A DNA stretch of 45,415 nt from an uncultured Brevibacterium sp. (GCA_943914815.1 CALUDL010000004.1:1-45415); one strand, 5' to 3'. Numbered from the stretch's first letter, positions 24,006 to 34,517 are shown. The notes: a model not told the origin generated them from the letters alone. Made by a program: numbers and translations.

Positions 24006-25208
24006 ATGTTTGAGCAAACCGAACGTGGAAAAGACTACGAAGGACGCCTCAACGCGTTTATGGACGAGTTCGTGTACCCGGCTGAACCGGTGTACCGCGA
24101 ACAGATGCGCGAAGTGGGCCCACACGGCATGCCGCAGGTTCTGGAGGACCTCAAAGCAGAAGCAAAGTCGCAGGGCCTGTGGAACCTGTTCCACCCACAC
24201 CCAGAGTGGGGCCCGGGCCTGACCAACTCAGAGTACGCGCCACTGGCCGAAATCACTGGCCGTTCGCTTGAGATCGCCCCTGAAGCGATCAACTGTAACG
24301 CTCCTGACACCGGGAACATGGAAGTGTTCACGCTGTTCGGAACCGATGAGCACAAGGAAAAGTACCTCAAACCCCTGCTGGACGGGACCATGGCATCGGC
24401 CTTCGCGATGACTGAGCCTGCCGTGGCCAGCTCGGATGCGACCAACATTGAACTGCTCATGAAGAAGGACGGCGACGAGTACATTCTGGACGGGCGCAAG
24501 TGGTTCGCGTCCAACGCGATGCACCCCAACCTGGGCGTGTTCATCGTGATGGGCAAGACCGACCCTAACGCTGACACCCACCGCCAGCAGTCCATGATGG
24601 TGGTGCCAGCTGACGCTCCCGGCGTCACCATTGTGCGCAACCTGCCTGTGTTTGGGTATGACGACCGTGAGGGCCACGCCGAGGTAGTTTTCGACCAGGT
24701 GCGCGTGCCGGCTAAGGACGTTCTCAAGGGCGAGGGCGAAGGGTTCGCGATCAGCCAGGCTCGTTTGGGACCAGGGCGCATCCACCACTGCATGCGTGCG
24801 ATTGGGTGTGCTGAGCGCGCACTTGAGCTCATGTGTAAGCGTGCAGAAGAGCGCGTGACCTTTGGACAGAAGCTGTCGCAGCGCGCAAACATTCAGGACT
24901 GGATCGCTGAGTCGCGTATTGAGATCGACCAGGCTCGTTTGCTGACCTTGCACGCTGCTCACCTCATGGACACGGTGGGCAACAAGGTGGCGCGCACGCT
25001 CATTTCAGAAATTAAGGTCGCAGCCCCTGTCATGGCGCTGAAGGTCATTGACCGTGCGATTCAGGTGCACGGAGGTGGCGGTGTCACGAACGACTTCCCG
25101 CTGGCCTCGATGTACTCGCACATGCGCACCCTGCGCCTTGCTGATGGACCAGATGAGGTTCACAAGATGACCATTGCCCGCCACGAACTGAAAAAGTACC
25201 GGAAGTAG
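24006..25208 (+). CDS. Acyl-CoA dehydrogenase (ACAD10/ACAD11-like)
   Basis: A 400-residue flavoprotein. The FAD/substrate motif FAMTEPAVASSDATNIE lies around residues 137-153. WFASNAMHPNLGVFIVMG follows, then RLGPGRIHHCMRAIG and the C-terminal QVHGGGGVTNDFPLASMYSHMRTLRLADGPDEVH. The opening (FMDEFVYPAE) and the RIHHCMR stretch are characteristic of the ACAD10/11-like branch rather than short-chain FadE enzymes. It introduces a 2,3-double bond into an acyl-CoA and passes electrons to ETF. It lies 3 bases after the SDR stop and 8 before the next ligase gene, so it is clearly in an operon. Confidence 0.94.
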   Translation: MFEQTERGKDYEGRLNAFMDEFVYPAEPVYREQMREVGPHGMPQVLEDLKAEAKSQGLWNLFHPHPEWGPGLTNSEYAPLAEITGRSLEIAPEAINCNAPDTGNMEVFTLFGTDEHKEKYLKPLLDGTMASAFAMTEPAVASSDATNIELLMKKDGDEYILDGRKWFASNAMHPNLGVFIVMGKTDPNADTHRQQSMMVVPADAPGVTIVRNLPVFGYDDREGHAEVVFDQVRVPAKDVLKGEGEGFAISQARLGPGRIHHCMRAIGCAERALELMCKRAEERVTFGQKLSQRANIQDWIAESRIEIDQARLLTLHAAHLMDTVGNKVARTLISEIKVAAPVMALKVIDRAIQVHGGGGVTNDFPLASMYSHMRTLRLADGPDEVHKMTIARHELKKYRK

Positions 25209-25216
25209 AGGAAATC

Positions 25217-26899
25217 ATGTCGTATGCACCGCTGTGGGAATCGGCTGCTCGTGAACTTGAGGAGCTCCGTAACCGCCCCGCTGAAACTCTTTCGCAGATC
25301 GATTCTGTTGACGGAACTGTCGCAACCTGGATAGCGCATTGGGCAGTCACACGCCCCGAAACCACAGCGGTGCATTTTTATGGCCGTGACATTACATACG
25401 CGGAACTGGACAATTTAGCTGACCGTGCTGCTGAATGGTTGCGCTTACACGGGGTCAGCACGGGTGACCGGGTTGCTCTGTACATGGGCAACTGCCCGCA
25501 GTACCTCATTCTATTCGTTGCGATCATGCGCCTAGGTGCGGTGCTAGTCCCGGTGAACCCCATGTTCCGCGCCAGCGATTTCACATACGAAATTAACGAT
25601 TCGTCACCCAAGGTTGTTGTTGCCCAAGAGGAACTGCGCGAGGTTGTCGAAGCGAGCCGCGCCGACCTCGATTCTGTTCCTCATGTTGCCTACACCCGGT
25701 TGAGTGACACGCTGACGGCAACACCTCAGCCTCGCGCCCCATTTGAGCGTGAAGAAGTGAGCGCAGACTGGCAGGAAATCACGAACACTGCCCCGCTTGC
25801 CCAGCGTCCGGAGGTCGACCCGGCTTCTCTAGCTGCTCTCAACTACACGGGTGGCACCACTGGACTACCAAAAGGGTGCGAGCACACTCACGAACACATG
25901 GTGTATACAGCGCTAAGTACGCTCGCTGTGCGTGGAATGCGCCCGGGTGACAAGCCTGAGGTCTACCTCTGCTTCCTACCAATCTTTTGGATCGCTGGAG
26001 AAAACGCAGGCATCCTCAACCCACTGGTCGACGGTTCGACAGTTGTCCTTCTGACTCGTTATCACCCTGATGCTGTGCTGGAACTGCTCGAAGACCAGAA
26101 AGTCACGTTTATGGTGGCTCCGGCAGATGTCTACTATGAGTTGCTCCCTAAAGACGTCGCATCACGTTCACTGGTCCTTGACCAGGTGCTAGCGGTGTCG
26201 TTCGTCCGCAAGCTCACAGTTGATCTACGCGAACAGTGGATGGAAGCTACGGGTTCGCTATTGTGTGAGGCTGCCTACGGAATGACCGAAACTCACACGA
26301 TGGACACGTCCACATTTGGACTTCAAGAAAACAACCAAGATCTCCAGGCCGAACCGATCTACACGGGCTACCCCGTGCCCGGAACCCAGATTGTTGTTGT
26401 CGATCACGATCTCAAACCGGTCAAGCCTGGCGAAATCGGTCAGATTTTGATCAATTCGCCCTCGGTTCTCACCAGATATTTCAACCGCCCCGAAGCAACT
26501 GAAGAAAGTCTTGTTGAAGGGTGGTTGCTCACTGGAGACACGGGTCGTTTTGATGAACACGGTGGGCTGACTTACCTTGCTCGCACAAAAGAAATGATCA
26601 AAGTCAACGGCATGAGCGTGTTCCCTGCTGAACTGGAGTCATTCTTTAAGCAACACCCTGAGGTCGGCAGTGTTGCAGTTGCACCACGCGACGACAGCAA
26701 ACGCGGACAGGTTCCCGTCGCATTCATTGTGCGCGCAGAAGGCTCACTCATCACGGCAGATGAACTTACTGACTGGGCACGCACAAACATCGCGGAATAC
26801 AAGATTCCAGAAATCACCTTCGTAGAAGCGATGCCAATGACCGCGACCGGCAAGATCAGAAAAGTCGACCTTGTAGCCGCACTTAACCAAGAGGACTGA
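25217..26899 (+). CDS. AMP-dependent acyl-CoA synthetase, second in the cluster
   Basis: A 560-residue ANL ligase. Motifs are LNYTGGTTGLPKGCEHTHEH (near residue 213), AYGMTETHTMD (near 353) and GDTGRFDEHGGLTYLARTKE. IKVNGMSVFPAELESFF follows, with the catalytic lysine in MTATGKIRKVDL. The P-loop has Gly in place of the more usual Ser (YTGGTTG). It is only distantly like the 21570-23084 ligase, so the two probably activate different acids. AGAGGAAATC precedes ATG 25217. Its TGA overlaps the ATG of the carboxylase gene by one base, which suggests that its acyl-CoA product is the carboxylase substrate; that is inference from coupling. Confidence 0.93.
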   Translation: MSYAPLWESAARELEELRNRPAETLSQIDSVDGTVATWIAHWAVTRPETTAVHFYGRDITYAELDNLADRAAEWLRLHGVSTGDRVALYMGNCPQYLILFVAIMRLGAVLVPVNPMFRASDFTYEINDSSPKVVVAQEELREVVEASRADLDSVPHVAYTRLSDTLTATPQPRAPFEREEVSADWQEITNTAPLAQRPEVDPASLAALNYTGGTTGLPKGCEHTHEHMVYTALSTLAVRGMRPGDKPEVYLCFLPIFWIAGENAGILNPLVDGSTVVLLTRYHPDAVLELLEDQKVTFMVAPADVYYELLPKDVASRSLVLDQVLAVSFVRKLTVDLREQWMEATGSLLCEAAYGMTETHTMDTSTFGLQENNQDLQAEPIYTGYPVPGTQIVVVDHDLKPVKPGEIGQILINSPSVLTRYFNRPEATEESLVEGWLLTGDTGRFDEHGGLTYLARTKEMIKVNGMSVFPAELESFFKQHPEVGSVAVAPRDDSKRGQVPVAFIVRAEGSLITADELTDWARTNIAEYKIPEITFVEAMPMTATGKIRKVDLVAALNQED

Positions 26900-29800
26900 T
26901 GACACACACTCTGCTCATTGCTAACCGTGGCGAAATTGCGGTGCGAATCGCTTCTACTGCACGGCTCATGGGGATACCTACCGTGGGTGTGTACACCCCC
27001 GATGACATCACTAGTTTGCATGTCGACGCATGCGATACCGCTGTGGAGATTCCTAGCTACTTGGACGCTAACGCAGTCCTCGATGCTGGGGTGAAGAACG
27101 GAACAACCCTTGTTCACCCGGGGTATGGCTTCTTTGCCGAATCCGCTGAGTTCGCCCGCCAAGTGTCCGACCGCGGCCTCACGTTTGTGGGCCCCACACC
27201 GCAGGCGCTTGAAGCTGTCGGAGACAAGGAACGGACCAAGGCGCTGGCGCACACACTGGGCATCTCAGTGACCCGGTCCACGGGTCTGTTGAATGGTGAC
27301 ACTGGAGTTGCCCAAGCAGTTCAGCTCCTTGAAGAATCACCGGACGGCATAGCGATTAAAGCCGTGGCTGGCGGTGGGGGTCGTGGCATTCGCGTCGTGA
27401 CAAACGACGATGACGTGGCTCAAGCCCTTTCTCAATGCGCGCATGAAGCTCGAGTGGGATTCGGTGACGGCAGAGTTTTTGCCGAACAGTGGGTTCAGAA
27501 TGCACGCCACGTTGAGGTTCAGGCTCTTGGCGCGTCTACAGGCGTACACATTGTGGGCGACAGGGACTGTTCCCTTCAGCGTCGACGCCAAAAGGTTATT
27601 GAGCTTGCCCCAGCAATGCTCGCAGAGAACGTGCGTAAAGAACTTCACGACGCTGCCCGCACTCTTCTTGAGAACGTCAATTACACATCCCTTGCAACCG
27701 TCGAATTTCTGGTCACGGAATCCGGCTGGTATCTCATGGAGGTCAACCCCCGCATCCAAGTTGAGCACACGGTCACAGAATCCGTAACAGGACTGGACCT
27801 GGTTGAACTCCAGCTACACCAAGCGATGGGCACTGGTGGAGAAATCTCACCTACTCCAGCCAAGAAAGTTGCTGTGCAGGCGCGAGTATGTGCGGAACGG
27901 TTTACAGAATGCGGAGACGTCGTTCCCATGACGGGAACTGTCGAAGCCTTTGACGCACCGCACCACGCTGGAGTCCGCGTCGACACGTGGATTCGTTCAG
28001 GCACAGAAGTTGGCACGGCCTATGACTCGCTTGTAGCAAAGGTCATCTGCACAGGCCACGATTTTGACTCTGCGCTCAATAACTGTGAACGAGCACTCAC
28101 ACGCACACAGGTTCGCGGAGTCAATACCAACGTGAGCTTCCTACAGGCCCTTCTCCCCTACGCCGTAGACGCCACAACATCGACGATCGACACCCAGTTT
28201 GCACGCATCGTCGAATCCGCTCCAGAAGCGTTAGTCGAAGCCGACGAACACAGCGTTCCTACGGATCTTGCAGACGGTGAAGAAGCTGTCCTCGCCCCGG
28301 TTTCGGGAACTGTGGTTTCGCTTGAACCACATGAAGGCGAACTTGGGCTCATTGAAGCCCTCAAAATGCATCACCCCATTGTGGCGCCCCCGCATACCGA
28401 CGCCCGCCCACTTGTGAACGTGGGCGACACGGTGGTGAAGGGGCAACCACTGTGGATCGTTCAGGGTGTAAACGGGGCGCATGAGAATGCCACACAACCG
28501 GCCAGCCAACCGCACCCCGGTATTCAAGAAGTCAACGAACGCCACGCTGTTACACACGACGACGCCCGCCCAGAAGCGGTCGCCAAACGTCACGGACAGA
28601 ACCGCCGCACCGCCCGCGAAAACCTGGCCGACCTGATAGTTCCAGGAACATTTGTCGAATACGGAGCACTGGCAATCGCAGCACAGCGTAAACGGCGGAG
28701 CCTCGAAGAGCTGATTGCCAAGACGCCCGCCGACGGTCTTGTGGGCGGAATCGGACAGGTAAAAACGACCTCGGGACCGGTCAGCGCTGTCATCATGAGC
28801 TATGAGTACATGGTTCTTGCTGGAACCCAGGGAGCACGCAACCACGCCAAAACGGACCGGCTCCTTGAACTAGCTCACCGGAAGAAACTTCCCGTTGTGT
28901 TCTTCGTCGAAGGTGGCGGGGGCAGGCCCGGTGACACCGATATTGCGCCGGGAACTCAGCTTAACGTTTCCACCTTCGCCGCGCTGGCACGCCTCCGAGG
29001 TGTTGTCCCACTTATTGCGGTCGCAGCCGGCCGCACGTTCGCCGGCAACGCGGCACTGGCAGGAGTGTGCGACATCATCATTGCGCACGAAGACGCAAAT
29101 ATTGGGATGGGTGGTCCTCAGATGATCGCAGGAGGCGGGCTGGGCACCTTTGATGTGAGCGAAGTCGGCCCCACGGCCGTGCACCGCCGTTCAGGGGCCG
29201 TTGACATTGTTGTTCCAGACGATCAAGCAGCAGTGAAAACCGTTCAAGAGGTCCTGGGACTGTCTCAGCATGTCACTGAGTACGAACACACTGGTGAACC
29301 ACAAAACACGGTTCCTGCTGATCGCCTCCGCGCGTTTGATATGCGTGACGTGATCACAAGCGTGGCCGACGACGGCACGTTCCTTGAACTCCGCACTGAC
29401 TACGCTTCTGGTGCAATTGTTGGGTTCATGCGGGTTCACGGGCACAGTTTCGGATTCATCGCCAACAACAACCACCATTTAGGCGGGGCGATCGATGTTG
29501 ATGCAGCCAGGTCTTTCACCCAGCACATTGCGTGTGTTGAGAACCTGGGCCTACCCCTCATCAGCTTCGTCGACACCCCTGGTTTTATTGTGGGGCCGGA
29601 GGCGGAAAAAGAACCTGGCATGCGCGCTTTTGGTGACTTGTTCGTCGCAGGCGCACATTTCACAGGCAGCACAGGTGCAGTGATCATCCGCAAGGCGTAT
29701 GGTCTTGGGGCCATGGCAATGACCATGGGATACCTGCACGCTACCGATTTCTGCATCGCATGGCCTGCAGGTGAAATGGGACCCATGGGCTTAGAGGGTG

Positions 29801-29994
29801 CTGTGCGACTGGGGTACGCAAAAGAGCTTGCACAAGTAGAAGGCGAGGAACGCGAAGAGCTCTATTCGCGACTTCTTGACGAACTGTACGCACAAGGCAG
29901 AGCGCTTTCAGCCGCTGAAGTCTTTGATATTGACGATGTGATTGACCCGGTGCACACGCGCGAATGGATCGCGTCGCTCATCACTCCACAGTGA
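26899..29994 (+). CDS. Single-polypeptide biotin-dependent acyl-CoA carboxylase (BC-BCCP-CT)
   Basis: A 1031-residue fusion. Biotin carboxylase spans about 1-440: LIANRGEIAVRIAST, HPGYGFFAE, the ATP-grasp loop AVAGGGGRGIRVV, GDRDCSLQRRRQKVIELAPA and EVNPRIQVEHTVTE. A compact biotinyl domain lies at about 455-530, with Lys489 in IEALKMHHPI (EALKM instead of the usual EAMKM). Two-part carboxyltransferase spans about 545-1031: ENLADLIVPGTFVEYG, VEGGGGRPGDTD, ISFVDTPGFIVGPEAEK and IIRKAYGLGAMAM. One chain therefore carries all steps that are usually split over alpha and beta subunits. Single-chain long-chain acyl-CoA carboxylases are known from mycobacteria. The acyl substrate is unknown. The biotinyl domain appears shortened between SGTVVSL and IEALKM. 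The 3' end overlaps the convergent regulator gene by 14 bases. Confidence 0.93.
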   Translation: MTHTLLIANRGEIAVRIASTARLMGIPTVGVYTPDDITSLHVDACDTAVEIPSYLDANAVLDAGVKNGTTLVHPGYGFFAESAEFARQVSDRGLTFVGPTPQALEAVGDKERTKALAHTLGISVTRSTGLLNGDTGVAQAVQLLEESPDGIAIKAVAGGGGRGIRVVTNDDDVAQALSQCAHEARVGFGDGRVFAEQWVQNARHVEVQALGASTGVHIVGDRDCSLQRRRQKVIELAPAMLAENVRKELHDAARTLLENVNYTSLATVEFLVTESGWYLMEVNPRIQVEHTVTESVTGLDLVELQLHQAMGTGGEISPTPAKKVAVQARVCAERFTECGDVVPMTGTVEAFDAPHHAGVRVDTWIRSGTEVGTAYDSLVAKVICTGHDFDSALNNCERALTRTQVRGVNTNVSFLQALLPYAVDATTSTIDTQFARIVESAPEALVEADEHSVPTDLADGEEAVLAPVSGTVVSLEPHEGELGLIEALKMHHPIVAPPHTDARPLVNVGDTVVKGQPLWIVQGVNGAHENATQPASQPHPGIQEVNERHAVTHDDARPEAVAKRHGQNRRTARENLADLIVPGTFVEYGALAIAAQRKRRSLEELIAKTPADGLVGGIGQVKTTSGPVSAVIMSYEYMVLAGTQGARNHAKTDRLLELAHRKKLPVVFFVEGGGGRPGDTDIAPGTQLNVSTFAALARLRGVVPLIAVAAGRTFAGNAALAGVCDIIIAHEDANIGMGGPQMIAGGGLGTFDVSEVGPTAVHRRSGAVDIVVPDDQAAVKTVQEVLGLSQHVTEYEHTGEPQNTVPADRLRAFDMRDVITSVADDGTFLELRTDYASGAIVGFMRVHGHSFGFIANNNHHLGGAIDVDAARSFTQHIACVENLGLPLISFVDTPGFIVGPEAEKEPGMRAFGDLFVAGAHFTGSTGAVIIRKAYGLGAMAMTMGYLHATDFCIAWPAGEMGPMGLEGAVRLGYAKELAQVEGEEREELYSRLLDELYAQGRALSAAEVFDIDDVIDPVHTREWIASLITPQ

Positions 29995-30667
29995 CAAACA
30001 CGTTGTCCGCGGTCTCAGGCGGCAGGTCCAAAACTTCCGGTTCACCTTCAACGGTCAAGGTCAAGTACTCTCCGTTGACCCGCAGAGAAGCCACGGCATC
30101 CGGCACTACGCCTGTGCGCTTGAACTGCCCCAACAAAAACGTGTCCACCTGAAGTGGTTCGCCCAGCCACTGGATCTTCACCGTGAGGTCTTTGTCAGTG
30201 GTAGCGACATCGGTCAGTGCGCGTGCTTGTGGCCCAGTTTCAGGTTCAAGTCCCAATTCTTCCAACCCCGGAATGGGGTTGCCATACGGGCTAGTACTCG
30301 TTGTGGGAAGGATTTTCACCAAGCGCTCTTCAACCTGCCGGCTCATCACGTGTTCCCACCTACACGCTTCGTCGTGAACCAGTTCCCAGTCCAACCCGAT
30401 CACATCAGACAGGAGTCTCTCAGCCAACCGGTGCTTTCGCATCACCGATGTAGCCAACTCACGCCCCGACTCTGTGAGTTCAAGGCTCCTGTCCGAATCC
30501 ACAATCAGAAGTTCGTCACGCTCCATACGCGCAACCGTTTGAGACACAGTAGGGCCAGAGTGTTCGAGGCGTTCTGCAATGCGTGCACGCAACGGCCTGA
30601 TCCCTTGTTCCTCAAGTTCCACAATGGTTTTGAGGTACATTTCGGTAGTGTCGATCAGGTCCTTCAC
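29981..30667 (-). CDS. ideR: DtxR/IdeR-family metal-dependent repressor
   Basis: A 228-residue regulator. The N-terminal winged helix (MKDLIDTTEMYLKTI, then RIAERLEHSGPTVSQTVARMERDELL) recognises DNA. Metal ligands of the DtxR family are all present at the usual numbers: Met10, His79, Glu83, His98, Cys102, Glu105 and His106. Cys102 rather than Asp or Glu fits an iron-responsive IdeR/DtxR rather than MntR. The dimerisation domain and a C-terminal SH3-like domain (about 150-228) are complete. It represses iron uptake genes when Fe(II) is bound. GTG 30667 follows AGGGG. No target iron gene lies in the window. Its 3' end overlaps the carboxylase gene by 14 bases. Confidence 0.95.
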   Translation of the reverse strand: MKDLIDTTEMYLKTIVELEEQGIRPLRARIAERLEHSGPTVSQTVARMERDELLIVDSDRSLELTESGRELATSVMRKHRLAERLLSDVIGLDWELVHDEACRWEHVMSRQVEERLVKILPTTSTSPYGNPIPGLEELGLEPETGPQARALTDVATTDKDLTVKIQWLGEPLQVDTFLLGQFKRTGVVPDAVASLRVNGEYLTLTVEGEPEVLDLPPETADNVFVTVE

Positions 30668-30775
30668 ATTACCCCTCAGCTCATGACTTTTAGTTGGCCA
30701 GTGGCCCGTTTAATCATTCTATTAACAATCCAATAAATGGCTAGGCATCTTTCATTCGCCACACCACCCAGCGAC

Positions 30776-31429
30776 TCATGGGAACAGGCGCTGCACCGTC
30801 CACGCCGCCGCATCATCCAAGCGCGCCACCTGCGGAGCCTTCACCTGAAAACGGTCGTGCATGCGGCTTTCACTCCCGTGCCAAAACTCCAACGTGTGAG
30901 CGCGCACCACATACCCGCCCCAGTTGTCAGGCCGCGACACAGGGTCACCGGCTTCCGCCTCGGCGCGGGCATATGCCGCATCCAATTCTTCGCGGCTACC
31001 CACCGGCTGGGACTGCCGGGACGCAATCGCCCCGATCTGCGAACCGCGTGGCCTCACCGCAAAATACGCATCGGACTGTGGGGCGGGAACCCGCTCGGCA
31101 ACACCACGCACACGCACCTGACGATGCGCCGCATGCCACGGAAAAACCAACGCCACGTGCGGGTTCTCAGCGATCTGACGACCCTTCATGGAGTCGTAAT
31201 TAGTGAAAAACACGAACCCTTCCGGGCTGAACTCCTTGAGCAGAACAATGCGCGAATCCGGACCGTCCTCATCGACCGTCGACACCACCATCGCATTGGG
31301 TTCATGCACGTGTTCCGCCACTTCCTCATACCACCGACTGAACTGTTCAAACGGGTTCTCACCTACCACATCAGATGAGTTTCCCTGGTACTCGGTTCGA
31401 GTCGTAGCAAGCGATTCAATATGGCTCAT
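30776..31429 (-). CDS. pdxH: Pyridoxamine 5'-phosphate oxidase
   Basis: A 217-residue FMN enzyme making pyridoxal 5'-phosphate. Signatures: NPFEQFSRWYEEV, AMVVSTVDEDGPDSRIVLLKEF, FVFFTNYDSMKGRQIAENPHVALVF, ASRQSQPVGSREEL, and the C-terminal EFWHGSESRMHDRFQ with the R-x-H-D-R phosphate/PLP site. The last residue pair F-P is the usual end. I chose ATG 31429 because a TACTAT hexamer ends 6 bases upstream, consistent with a leaderless transcript. A longer frame to 31471 would run through that promoter. It is divergent from serC, whose product uses PLP, so the pairing makes metabolic sense. Confidence 0.94.
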   Translation of the reverse strand: MSHIESLATTRTEYQGNSSDVVGENPFEQFSRWYEEVAEHVHEPNAMVVSTVDEDGPDSRIVLLKEFSPEGFVFFTNYDSMKGRQIAENPHVALVFPWHAAHRQVRVRGVAERVPAPQSDAYFAVRPRGSQIGAIASRQSQPVGSREELDAAYARAEAEAGDPVSRPDNWGGYVVRAHTLEFWHGSESRMHDRFQVKAPQVARLDDAAAWTVQRLFP

Positions 31430-31435
31430 AGGCCA

Positions 31436-32660
<1,225 letters not shown>

Positions 32661-32667
32661 GTGACAG

Positions 32668-32704
32668 ACGCGCGGCCCTACGCTGAGGCGGACCGGCCGC
32701 GCGT
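32668..32704 (+). terminator. Terminator hairpin after serC
   Basis: Arms of 10 bases (32668-32677 with 32695-32704, perfect) enclose a 17-base loop and are followed by TT. It ends exactly where the stop codon of the convergent DUF456 gene begins. Confidence 0.7.
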
Positions 32705-33199
32705 TTATGTGAAGTAGACGAAGCACCCCACCGCGAACGCCAACGCGGCAATTGAGGCAAAGCCAAGCTCAACCACAATACCCAGCGCAGCTGTTTTGAG
32801 GATCGCCCAAGAAGACGCCCAGGCCGCTGATGTGTCTTTTAACCGTTGGTATTCCATCACGAACAGACCCACAACAAAGCCCAAAAGAAGCCCCACGACT
32901 GGGATTAAGAAAAAGCCCACCAAAGCAAGGACACCCGAAACCAACAGGGTGGACTTGGGGATTTTCATGGTTGTTAGTTTGCGACCGGTGAGCACCCACG
33001 AAGAAGCCATTCCGGCTGCGACACACACCGTGATGACTGCGAATACGATCCAGGTGGGCGGGGTGTTAGCAAAAATAGCCCACACTAAACTGCTGATCCA
33101 TATGAGGATCGAACCGGGCAACACCGGGAACACAATCCCTAACAGCCCCACACATATGGCCAATGCACACAGTACGGTCACAACAATGATCGTGGTCAT
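32705..33199 (-). CDS. DUF456 family membrane protein
   Basis: A 164-residue, very hydrophobic protein with about five membrane segments. The opening TIIVVTVLCALAICVGLLGIVFPVLPGS and the later LVGFFLIPVVGLLLGFVVGLFVMEYQR are typical of DUF456, with the glycine and proline patterns P-V-L-P-G and P-x-x-G-x-x-x-G. Function is unknown. I chose ATG 33199 because GAAAGGA lies 6 bases upstream and homologues begin there. It is 43 bases downstream of the exporter gene stop in genomic order and reads the same way as that gene. Confidence 0.9.
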   Translation of the reverse strand: MTTIIVVTVLCALAICVGLLGIVFPVLPGSILIWISSLVWAIFANTPPTWIVFAVITVCVAAGMASSWVLTGRKLTTMKIPKSTLLVSGVLALVGFFLIPVVGLLLGFVVGLFVMEYQRLKDTSAAWASSWAILKTAALGIVVELGFASIAALAFAVGCFVYFT

Positions 33200-33242
33200 T
33201 TGGGTCCTTTCGTCGCACACAGTCTACGGGGTGTGTACGGGC

Positions 33243-34517
33243 CTAACTGCGTGGAGTTTTTCCGTCGTACGTAAAGAACACCAATCTGCGTGACCGGGCG
33301 CGGTGGACACGAAGATTCTTTGCGGTCATCATCCACAAAGTACCAATGGTTATCCCAATGATCCCGGACGCTCCTGCTACCAGCAACGCAATACGTGGAC
33401 CATAGGTGTTGGCAATAAAACCTGAGATCGGAGCACCAACTGCTCCCCCGCCCATGAGAACGGCTGTGTACATGGACATGACACGGCCACGCACATGCGC
33501 GGGAATGGTTGTCTGAACAAAACCGTTTGCAGCCGTGAGCATGGTGATGGTGGCAAATCCCACGCCTACAAGCGTGATTGCAAACAGCTCATATGTGGGC
33601 GCAACGGCAGCCAGAATCCCCACAAAACCAAACCCACCAGCGGCCCAGAAAACGTACCGGAGCCTGGGCTTTTCGCGGCTAGCCGAACGCAAAGCACCAG
33701 CAACTGACCCAATTGCGATAATCGAGGACAGAATCCCAAAGCCTGCCGCATCTTTTCCGAACTCGACGCGCGCCATAGTGGCCGTAAAGATATTGAAGTT
33801 GAAGCCCAGGGTAGAGATGACGAACAGAATCGACAGGACCACCACAATGTCCGGGCGTGTTCTGATGTAGGTGAAACCACCCAGGACCGATTTCAAACCG
33901 TAAGACTTGGACCTGGGCGACGGGTGCAGGCGAGACTTATCCAAGCCAATCAGCACCGCCAGGGTGGCAATGTACCCCAGCCCGCTGATCGCAAAGACCA
34001 CCGCAGCCCCCACCGAGGCGGTCAAAACTCCTGCAATTCCGGGCCCTAAGAGACGTGCCCCGTTAAAGGACGCCGAATTGAGCGAAACTGCGTTAGGTAA
34101 GAGACGGTCACCCACCAGTTCTGAAACAAAGGATTGACGCGTGGGCGCGTCAAGACACATCACGAGCCCCAAGAACAGGGACATGCCGTACACCCACCAG
34201 ATGTTCAGCGCGCCCGTTAAATACAAGGTCAACAAAACAAAACCACTGGCACCCTGAAGCGCCTGCGTGATCATGAGTACCCCGCGCTTACTAAAGCGGT
34301 CGGCAATCGCTCCAGCAAACGGAAATAAGAGAAGCTGCGGACCTAACTGCAACGCCATGCCGATTCCCAAAGCGGCAGCGTTGTGATCAGTCAGCTCCGT
34401 GAGCACCAACCAGTCTTGGGCCGTTCGCTGCATCCACATACCGGTGTTCGACGTGAGTGCTGCAGCGAACCAGTTCCGGTAATTGGGTTCGCTCAATGAG
34501 CGGAATGTCGAGCTCAT
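33243..34517 (-). CDS. MFS exporter of the MFS_3/EntS type
   Basis: A 424-residue transporter with about 11-12 membrane segments. The start TFRSLSEPNYRNWFAAALTSNTGMWMQRTAQDWLVLTEL is diagnostic of the MFS_3/EntS group. GAIADRFSKRGVLMITQ is the TM2-3 loop motif. FLGLVMCLDAPTRQSFVSELVG and SLNSASFNGARLLGPGIAG are further family blocks. Members export siderophores, drugs or unknown metabolites; no siderophore gene is present here. ATG 34517 has only a poor G-rich ribosome site. It is overlapped by the stop of a 5-codon mini-ORF that has a good AGGAGG, so initiation may depend on coupling. Confidence 0.9.
   Translation of the reverse strand: MSSTFRSLSEPNYRNWFAAALTSNTGMWMQRTAQDWLVLTELTDHNAAALGIGMALQLGPQLLLFPFAGAIADRFSKRGVLMITQALQGASGFVLLTLYLTGALNIWWVYGMSLFLGLVMCLDAPTRQSFVSELVGDRLLPNAVSLNSASFNGARLLGPGIAGVLTASVGAAVVFAISGLGYIATLAVLIGLDKSRLHPSPRSKSYGLKSVLGGFTYIRTRPDIVVVLSILFVISTLGFNFNIFTATMARVEFGKDAAGFGILSSIIAIGSVAGALRSASREKPRLRYVFWAAGGFGFVGILAAVAPTYELFAITLVGVGFATITMLTAANGFVQTTIPAHVRGRVMSMYTAVLMGGGAVGAPISGFIANTYGPRIALLVAGASGIIGITIGTLWMMTAKNLRVHRARSRRLVFFTYDGKTPRS

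Noticed and set aside
30737..31378. Plus-strand 213-codon frame opposite pdxH
   Set aside because: It lies entirely opposite pdxH, which has full family signatures. The His/Arg/Pro-rich product is typical of an antisense shadow.
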